A stretch of DNA of 64,000 bases from Dokdonella sp. (lineage in GTDB: Bacteria; Pseudomonadota; Gammaproteobacteria; Xanthomonadales; Rhodanobacteraceae), in the NCBI RefSeq assembly GCF_017744955.1, contig NZ_JAGIAG010000007.1, positions 62,001 to 126,000 on the forward strand. The letters run 5' to 3'. Positions within the stretch are counted from its first letter, which is position 1; every line of letters begins with the position of its first letter. Below, piece by piece: positions 1 to 9,400 of the stretch. Made by a program: the position numbers and the translations under genes. A model generated the notes under the pieces. That model saw only the letters and a program-made list of their open reading frames with translations. It was not told the DNA's origin and did not search any database.

Positions 1-2
1 AC

Positions 3-485
3 GAGGAGATCACCGACCAGACCTCGCTGGCCACGTCCGCCGTGCCGCTCGGCCGCTACCGCGTGCTGCTGCTCGCCTGGCTGCCCGACCAGGGCGGCAT
101 CTGGACGACGCTGGACACGGCGGCGATCGAGGTCGTGCGGGCCGGCTGCACCTACGATCCGGACGTGCTGTTCGCGAACGGTTTCGAGGCGCCCGCCGAC
201 CTGATCTTCTGCGACGGCTTCGATCGCCGCTTCGACCTGCGCTCGCGCGTCGGCGCGTCGTCGGAGGCGCTGCTGTCGCGCGTGCCGTACCTGGCGCGCA
301 ATGCCTTCGCGGTGATGCGTTCGCTGGCCGGATTCGCGCGCGTGGTCGGCGACCGGCCGCGACTGGCCGCCTGGTGGCGCAGCATCGGCTCGGACGGCCG
401 GGTGCGCGTCGTGCTGCACGAGCGCTCGGACGAGCGCCGACACGGTGCGTTCGCGCAGGAACGCGTGAATGGGGGAGCGGGATGA
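3..485 (+). CDS. C-terminal part of an unidentified, probably secreted protein (5' end outside window)
   Basis: The frame is open from the window edge to a TGA at 483-485. High G/C at third codon positions continues to the stop, so the whole stretch looks coding. No family is recognised. About 160 residues are visible. Near residue 57 it carries LFANGFE followed by IFCDGFD, two copies of a short motif that ends a secreted protein at the far end of this window (IFADGFESH). Unlike that protein, about 90 further residues follow here, rich in Arg and Ala, without an obvious membrane anchor. The stop overlaps the start of the RHS gene (ATGA), which suggests co-transcription and translational coupling. 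The motif suggests an exported protein, but no signal peptide can be checked because the N-terminus is missing. Confidence 0.55.
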   Translation, partial: EEITDQTSLATSAVPLGRYRVLLLAWLPDQGGIWTTLDTAAIEVVRAGCTYDPDVLFANGFEAPADLIFCDGFDRRFDLRSRVGASSEALLSRVPYLARNAFAVMRSLAGFARVVGDRPRLAAWWRSIGSDGRVRVVLHERSDERRHGAFAQERVNGGAG

Positions 486-3400
486 TTCGACGTTCGACTT
501 CGGTCGCCTTGCGCGTGCTGCGCGTCGCGTTGCTGTCCGCGGCGCTGGTCGGTGCGTGCGGCATCGCCGCGAAGCCGAAGGCGTCCAGGCCGGCCGCGGC
601 CAAGCTGAGCGCGCAGAAGCCGGCGTCGATGCCGCGCGTGTCTCCGGTGGTGGCGGATCTGCTGGCCGGCGTCGACGCGCGCGCGTCGGTGGCGCAGGCA
701 TTGTCCGAACTCGCGCCCTCCTCGCCGCGCAAGGTCGCGCCGGGCGACGGCGCGTTCGCCGGTTACGTCACCGCGCTGACGCGTGTCGGGCAGGGATTGG
801 ACGCCGCGCGCCGCGGCGCCGCGGCGAACGCGACGCCGGCGTTGCGCCAGGCGATCGACGCGGCGCAGGCGGAGCGCCTGCTGGTCGACGCGCGCCTCGA
901 AGCGGTCGGCGCGGAGATCGCCGCGAAATCGCTGCCGGCGCTGGCGCGGCAGCGCTGGGAAAGCCATCGCGCCGCGCTGACGGCGATGATGGACTCGCTC
1001 GACCGCGACCTCGCCACGCTGCAGACGCAGCTCGCCGGCGGCCGCCCGCCCGGCTCCGCCGGACCCGGTGACCTGCCGGAACGACTGAAGCAAAGCGCCG
1101 GTGCCGTGCGCGTGTTCGGCGCGAATCCGTTGCCGGTGCATCGCCCGCATCTGCCGGCGCGTGCGCCGTCGACCGCGCCGGCGATCGCGCCGAGCTACGC
1201 CGACCGCTCGCGCGAGGTCGAACCGGTCGCGGAGGACCTCGGCAGCAGCGACGAGGCGCCGCAATCGACGGCGGTGCTGAGCAAGGCGCAGAGCCTCGGC
1301 TACGACTACACGCGCATTCTCGATTTCGTGCGCAGTCAGGTGCGCACGCAATGGTATGCCGGCGCACAGAAAGGCGCGGACGGCACGCTGGCCACGCTGG
1401 CCGGCAACGACGTCGACCAGGCCAGCCTGCTGATCGCGCTGCTGCGCGCGTCCGGCGCGCCGGCGCGCTACGTGCGCGGCGTCGTCGAGGTGCCGGCGGC
1501 CGATCTCGCCGCTTCGCTCGGCGTGCACGTCGACGAAGTGGGGCGTGCGTTGACCGTGGCCGGCGTGGCGAACGAGCCGGTCATCGCGGGCGGCCGCGTC
1601 GGCGCGTATCGCATCGAGCACGTGTTCGTCAGCGCGCGCGTACCGTTCTCGGCCTATCGCGGCACCAGCGCGGAGCGCTCCGGTGCGACCTGGATTCCGC
1701 TGCTGCCGGCGCTCAAGCCGCACGTGCTGGTACCGGCGAGCGGAATCGTCGCGCAGGCCTCGATCGACGTCGGCGCGCTGGTCGACGGCTACCTGGAAGA
1801 AGCGCAGACGGTGTCGCCGCTCGCGCAGCTCGAGGCGCGCGTCAATGCATATCTCAACACCTTGCCGCCGCCACAGTCGCTCGACGAGCAGCTCGGCCGG
1901 CACGACGTCGCCGCGCCCGCGTTGCAGGTGCTGCCGGCCGGGCCGCCAGTGCCGATCCGCGCCGTCACCGGCGAGTTCGCGGTGTTGCCGGACGAACTGC
2001 GCCAACGCGTCTCGATACGCGTGCGCGCCGGCGGCGAGGAAACCGCGGCGATGGCGCTCGAGCGCGACGTGCCGGTGTCGGCCTTGCGCGGCCGGCGCGT
2101 CACGCTGTCCTACGAGCCGGCCTCGATCGACGACGGCGCGATCGCCGACGGCTACGGCGGGCTCGGCTCGACGCCGCCGTACCTGATCAAGCTGCGCGTG
2201 GTGCTCAGTGTCGACGGCGTGCCGCTGGTGCACGGCACCGCGGCGGTCGACGCCGGCACGTCGCTGCGGCTGGAAGTCACCTTTGCCGGCCCCGGCGGCG
2301 AGGTCGACTACGCCCAGCAACTGATCGCCGGCGGCTACGACGCGCTGGTGTTCGACGTGCAGGGCGAGGCGCCGGCACTACAGGGCGACGACGTGTCGCT
2401 TCCGGGCGACAGCGAACCGCCGGCGGCGAAACTGCTCGCCAATCTCGGTGCGCGCTACCTGGCCGCGTGGAACGCCGAGGACGAGGCGCTGGCGCGCCTG
2501 CTCGGCGTGACGCCGCTGCGGCCGTTTCCGTCGCTGCTGCTGGTGACCAGCCAGTATCGCGTGGACCGCATCGACGGCACCGTCGACGCGCTCGCCTGGC
2601 AGGGCGTCGCGCTGGACGCCGGCCTGCGTCCGGTCGAGCCGGTGGCGCAGGGCGAGGACGCCGGTGTCGAGGCGGACTGGACGCGAATGTCGGCCCTGCA
2701 AGGCAGCGTGCTCGAGCACGCCGTGTTCGAGCAGCAGTGGGCGGTCGACAGCGTGTCGGCCGACAACGGGCTGGCGCAGGCGCGCGCCGCCGGCACGCCG
2801 ATCCTGCATCTGGCGCCCGGCGCCGACACCGCTGCGCTGAACCAGCCGGCCGAAGTCGTCGCCGCCGTGCGCGGCTGGCTCGATCGCGGCTACGGCGTGG
2901 ACATCCCGCGCGATCCGGTCCTCGTGCAGCACTGGCGCGGCGCGGTCTGGCGCGTCGAGAACGCCGCGAGCGGCGAGGCCGGCTACTTCATCGCCGGCGC
3001 GCTCGCCGGCGGCGCGACCGCGATGCCGCCGGAGCTGTGGTACTTCCAGGACCTGGCCGAGCTGCTCGCCAATCCGTACGCACAGCAGCCAAACGAGGAT
3101 CCCGACGCCGCGGTGGCGATCTCGCTCGATGCGAGCACGCAGAACCAGAAGGGCGTCGCCGACACCGATCTCGAACGGCCGCTGCGCGCCGCGCTGCGCG
3201 ACGTCAATGGCCGTCCGGTGCAAGGCGGCACGGTCGTGTTCGCCGTCACGGAAGGCTCGCCCAAGCTGATCGACCCGAACGGCCAGCGCGTCTCCCAGCT
3301 GAGCGTGCTCACCGACCGCCGCGGCGTGGCCGAGGCGCGCGTGCACCTCGGCGAGAAGGCCGGCGACTTCGGCTACTACGTGCTGGAGCCGTCGATGACC

Positions 3401-6400
3401 TACCCGCAGTGGGTGGGCCTCGGCCAGGTCAGCGTGACGGCGCCGAACGACCACGGCGTGCTCTACGCCGGGGAGCAGTTCCGGATGGGCACCTGGCCGG
3501 GCGAGCCGGGCAAGATCGACTTCGGGCTGGTCTCCGGCGACTGGATGAATCCGGGCGTGAGCTACCAGGCGATGGCCGCGACGGTCACCGATGCGCACGA
3601 CAACGAGATCTCCAACGTCCACCTGTCGATCGGCGTGTCCACCGCCTATGGGCAGTCGCCGCCGGCGTGCGTCGACGAAGCTCCCGGCCCGATGTTCCCG
3701 GCCGCGCTGTTCGCTCCGGGGCAGTGTCCCGCCGGCGCCTACATGCTGACCGGAAACACCTGCGCCGGCGGTTCGCTCGACGTGATCTCGCGCCCGGCCG
3801 GCGCGCCGTTCAACGTGGTGCCGCCGAGCGCGGCGCTGGCGACGGTGACGGTGACGTTCAACGCCGGCAGCGCCTCCAACAGCGTCAAGCTGTACACCGA
3901 CGACAGCTTCTACCAGCAGCTCGCCTGCCAGCACGACAACGCCCTGGCCTTCCTCGGCTGGGCCACCACGCCGCCGGTCGGGCAGGTGCCGCTGCTCGGC
4001 CAGTTCCTGGCGCCGATCGACGCGGCGCGGCCGGGGGAGGTGTTCCCGGTCACGCGGCGCGGCGACATCGTGCGCGGACGCATCCGGCGCAGCAGCCCGC
4101 CGACGGTGGAATGGACGCCCGTCAACGACGCGCAGATCACGTTCGCGCTGACCAACGCCAGCGGCGAGAACCTGCGCAACATCGGCGGCGGTTCGTACCT
4201 GTGGGAGATGCGTGCGGGCGCCACGCCGGGGCAGATCCGTGGCAACGTGTGGGCGTACATCCCGCCGGAGAATCGTCGGTTCGCGTTGCAGCTGCTGTCG
4301 CCGAACGCCGACCAGCCCGGCGGCGACGGCATCCTGCACGGCTGGGTCGTCGATCCGGCGGCGCCGCAGGTCGATCCGCCGATCGTTCCGCTGACGCCGT
4401 TCAACGCCAGCGACGCGGCGATCCGGATCACGGCGAACTTCCGCCCGTCCGACTACCGTGCCGCGCCGCTGAACCTGCAGCTGCTCGCCGACGAGGAGGT
4501 CGTCGTCGACTGTCCGGTGCCGCTCGGCGACGCGGCGATGTTCTGCAAGGCGGACCGCGGCCTGCGCATCGAACCGGACCGCCGCTACGTCGCGCGCACG
4601 GTGCTCAACGACGGCACGCCCTACCGCATGGTGTCCGGCGACACCGAAGTGCACTTCGGCCAGGGGCTGATCGCCGGCTACGGCGTGGTGCCGGTGTCTT
4701 CCGATCCGGGCGCGAATCCGCCCGCGCCGCCGCTCGATCCGCTGCAGGTCGCCGCGCTGATCGGCGGGCGCTATCCGCAGCGGATCAAGATGACCACCGA
4801 TCTCGACGTGGCCACGCAGTACGTCTGCCCGATCGGCGAATCGTTCGCGTTCATGCTGGCGCAGGACGCGCACGTGACGCTGAAGTTCCTGCGCCTGGAC
4901 AGCAGCGGCAATCCTTCGCCGATCTCGGCCTGGACGCCGCTCGACGACGAGGCGATGACGCAGGGCGTGCACACGCTGGCCTTGTCGCCGCAGGAACTGC
5001 GCTTCGGCGAGTACGCCTACGAACTCAGCGCGGTCGGCGCCGACGGCAGCACCGAGGTGCGCCGCGGCCGCGCCAGCAACGTGCTGAACCGGCACGACTC
5101 GCTGCCGCTCGCGCATCCGATCGTGAAAGGCGTCGACGTGTTCTCCGGCAACGCGACGATCAGCGAGCAGGACATCGCGCTCGGCGGCCGCGGTCCCGGC
5201 ATCAAGCTGACGCGCACCTACGCCAGCCACCAGGGCGGCCAGCGCGGCGTGCTCGGCTACGGCTGGACGACCGAACTCGACGGCCAGGTGCGCGCGACCG
5301 GCTGCAACGAACGCATCGTCAGCGGCAGCGCGGGGCAGGGCATGACCTTCGTGCCCGACTACGTCGACGCCACCGGCGCGCAGGTGTTCAAGCCGCTGCA
5401 CGGCTACCACGCGACGCTGGTGCAACGGCAGGGCGAGTACGACCTGTACGCCAAGGACGGCACGCGCTACCACTACGGCCAGTTCGACCCGACCGGTCCG
5501 CGGCTGAACCTCGTCGTCGATCCGAACGGCAACCAGGTCGATTACCTCTACGAGACGCAGGGCGGCGTGCCGCGCGTCGCGCACGTGCGCGACGGCGCCG
5601 GCCGGCAGATCGACCTCGTCTACCAGACGCTGTCGTTCACGCAGACCTTCGGCGACATCACCGTGCACGACAGCGCGCTGCTGCTGACCCAGGCCAAAGG
5701 TCCGCTCGGCCTGATCATCGACTACACCTACGACGCCGACGGCAACCTGCAGCGCGTGCAGCGCAGCGACGGCAGCGGCAGCGGACGCGCGCAGAGCTAC
5801 GTCTACCACGACTACGGCGGCCTGATTTCCGGCAGCCCGACGGGCGATCCGCTGTACTTCCATTTCGGCTACCGGCTGGAAGAGGCGGCCAACGCGCTGA
5901 ACAACGCCAAGCGCAGCTACGTCTACGACCTGCAATGGTCCGGCGTGGACACGCCCGACGGCATCCTGTACGTGCCCGAGCAACGCGTGAAGAAGCTGAC
6001 CGAACCGGACGGCGGCGAGACCGCGTTCGTCTACGACGGCGTGCGCGGCCTCAGCCCCGTCGGCAGCACGGTCACCGACGCGCGCGGCCATCCGACCACC
6101 TACGCGCTGAACCGCTACGGCGCGGCCGAGCGCGTCACCGATGCGGTCGGCACCACGCAGACCGAATGGGACTTCGCACACCTGCTGCCGCACCGGGTCA
6201 CCGATGCCGAGAACACGGTGACCACCTACGTCTACGACGCCAACGGCAACACGCTCAGCGAGGAGATCCAGCACGCCAGCGGCACGCAATCGCGCAGCTG
6301 GACCTATCGCGCGGCAGAGGAGTTCGATCCGCCGTACGTCAGGAACCGCCCCGGCACCTACACCGATCCGCGCGGCATCGTCGCGACCTATACCTACGAT

Positions 6401-9400
6401 GCGCACGGCAACCGCCGCAGCGTCGAGCGCGGCGGCGTCACCGAACGCGACGACTACCAGGCCAACGGCGACCGCATCACGCACACCGACGGCACCGGCA
6501 AGATCTGGCGCTACGGCTACGACGACTACGGCACGCCGAGCACGGTCGAGGATCCGGCGCGCAACACGCGCACGACGACCTACGACGCGCGCGGTCGCAA
6601 GATCGCCGACACCGACCCGAACGGCAACACGACCAAGACTCGCTACGACGCCGACGACCGCCCGCTGGAGATCACCTATCCGGCCGTCGCGGCGGGCACC
6701 GGCAAGCGCGTCTTCGCCTACGACGACGTCGCCGACCGCAGCACCGAGACCAATCCGCGCGATACGCAGACGGTATCCGCGTACGACGCGATGGGCCGCC
6801 TGGTCGGCGTGACCACGCCGGCCGGCACGCGTTCGCTGCACTACGACCGCAACGGCAACAAGCTCGACGAAAGCGACTTCGCCGGCGGCGTGACGCGCTA
6901 CGAGTACGACGAGGCGAACCGCCTCACCTACAAGCGCGAATCGGAAGGCCGCACGACGCGCTACGAGTACGACCGCCTCGGCCACGTCGTGCGCGAAACC
7001 GTCGGCGAAGGCGACACCGCCGCGGGCTCGGCGCGCGTGACCGAATACGTCTACGCCGACCCGGCCTACCGCCGCACGGACGTGCGGCGGCGGCTGACCG
7101 GCCCGGACGGCGACACCTGGGCCGTCGAGCACACTGGCTACGACGGCAACGGCAACGCGGTGCTGACGCGCGACGCGCTCAATCGCGAAACGACGCGCGA
7201 ATACGACCAGCGCGATCGCCTGCGCGTGCAGCGCGAGCCGCTCGGTCGCACCACCACGATCGCGTACGACGACGCCGACCGCAAGACGAAGGAGACCCTG
7301 GCCAACGTCGGCGGCTCCGGCGACCAGGTGCGGGAATGGAGCTACGACGACGCCGGGCGCGTGCGCGCCACCGTCGACGCGGAAGGTGCGCGACGCACGA
7401 CGGAGTACGACCGCAACGGCAACGTCACGCTGGGCCGCGACGGCAACGGCGGCACGGTCATCTCCACCTACGACGCGCTGAACCGCCTGCTGACGCAGAG
7501 CGGTCCGGAAACCGGGCAGGCCACCGCCTACGGCTACGACCTCAACGGCAATCGCACCCGCGAGGTGTGGGCGAACGGGCGCACGATCACGCACGTCTAC
7601 GATCCGCTCGACCGGCGCACGGACAGCAGCGACGAGGAAGGGCGCTTCGAGCACCTGACCTACCGGCCCGACGGCGAGATCGAGACGCGCACCGACGCGA
7701 ACGGCCGCGTGACGACCGACCACTACGACGGCCTGCGCAGGCTCGTCCGGCAGGAGCTGCCGCGCGTAGATGGCACGCCGCGCGAGCTCAAGATGCGCTA
7801 CGACGTGCACGGCGACGTCGTCGGCGAGACGGATGCCGGCAACCACGAGACGATCCACGACTACGATAGCCTCGGCCGCCGCACCAGCACGCGCCTGCCG
7901 GACGTCGACGGCGCGAGCGCGACGCATACCACCGCCTACGACCTGGTCGGCAACGTGAAGTCGCAGACCGACGCGCGCGGCAACACGACCACCTTCGAGG
8001 TCGACGAACTCAATCGCCGCGTCCTGCAGACCGATCCGGCCGACGGCAGCGGCGAGGTGCACACGCAGTCCTGGCGCTACGACGCCGCCGGCAACGAAGT
8101 GGAGCACACCGACCGGCGCGGCATCGCGACGCTGACCAGCTACGACCGCATGAACCGCGTGACGGGCCGCATGCGCGACCTGCTGATGCTGGAGACGCTC
8201 ACCCGCGACGCCGAAGGCAACGTGCTGACCAGCCTGGACGCCAAGCGCCGTCTCACCACCGACACCTACGACCGCGCGAACCGGCGCCTCAGCGAGACGC
8301 GCCCGCTCGACGCGAAGCGCAGCTGGACGTATTTCCCGCTCGGCGACGTGAAGAGCGAGACCGACGCCGACGGCCGCACCACGACCTACACCTACACGCC
8401 GCGGCGCTACCTGGCGACGCAGACCAACGCCGCCGGCGAGACGACGACGCACACCTACGACGGCGAAGGCCATCGACTGACCACGGAGCGCCCGCTCGGC
8501 GAGAACAGCACCTGGCACTACGCCTACGACGCGGCGGACCGCCTGCGGACCGTGACCGACCCGGAGCGCAACGTCACCACCTACGGCTACGACGCCGACG
8601 GCAACCGCACCTCGATCGAAGACGCCAACCATCACGTCACCACGTTCGGCTACGACGCGCGCCACCGACTGCGCAGCCGCAACTACCCGAGCGTGGGCGG
8701 CGTTGCCGCGGTGCACGCGTGGACCTACGACGCCGACGGCAATCCCGCGGTCGAGACGACGCCGAACGGCGACGCGATCGCGACCACCTACGACGCGCTC
8801 GGCCGACTCGCGCGCGCCACCTACGCCAATGCGCAGCCCGGCGCGGTGTCGGCGACGGACTACCGCTACGACGGCAACGGCAACCAGGTCACGCTGACCG
8901 AACAGGTGCAGGGCGGGGCACCGCGCAGCGAAACCCGCCGCTACGACCGCTTCGACCGCCTCGAGCGCGTCGCCGACGTGCTCGGTCGCAGCGTCGACAC
9001 CGGCTACGACGAAGTCGGCAACCGCACCAGCCTGATCGACGCCGACGGTCGCACCACGGTGTGGACGTACGACGCGCTCAACCGCAACCGCACGGTCGCG
9101 GTGCCGGGCCAGGGCACCACGAACCTCGACTATTTCCCGAGCGGAAAACTGCAGCTCGTCACGCGTCCGGACGGCAGCACCAGCGAGACCGGCTACGACC
9201 TCGCCGGCCGCATCGAGAGCATCGCGCACGCCAAGGCCGGCGTCGCGATCGCCCGCCTGCACTACCGCTACGACCTCAACGGCAACCGCGTCGAGCAGAA
9301 GGAATCGAACGGTGCGGCGACGGCGAACGGCGAGGAGACGACCACCTACGTCTACGATCTCGCCGACCGGCTCACGGAGATCACCGAAGCCGATCCCGCC

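Noticed and set aside
374..481. Earlier start for the RHS protein (374)
   Set aside because: It would overlap the end of the first gene by over 100 bases and bury the lipoprotein signal; the ATG at 482 overlaps the stop neatly.
6948..6974. GAAGG-N17-AGTAC inside the RHS gene
   Set aside because: Coding YD-repeat sequence with a mismatch in the second block; chance match.
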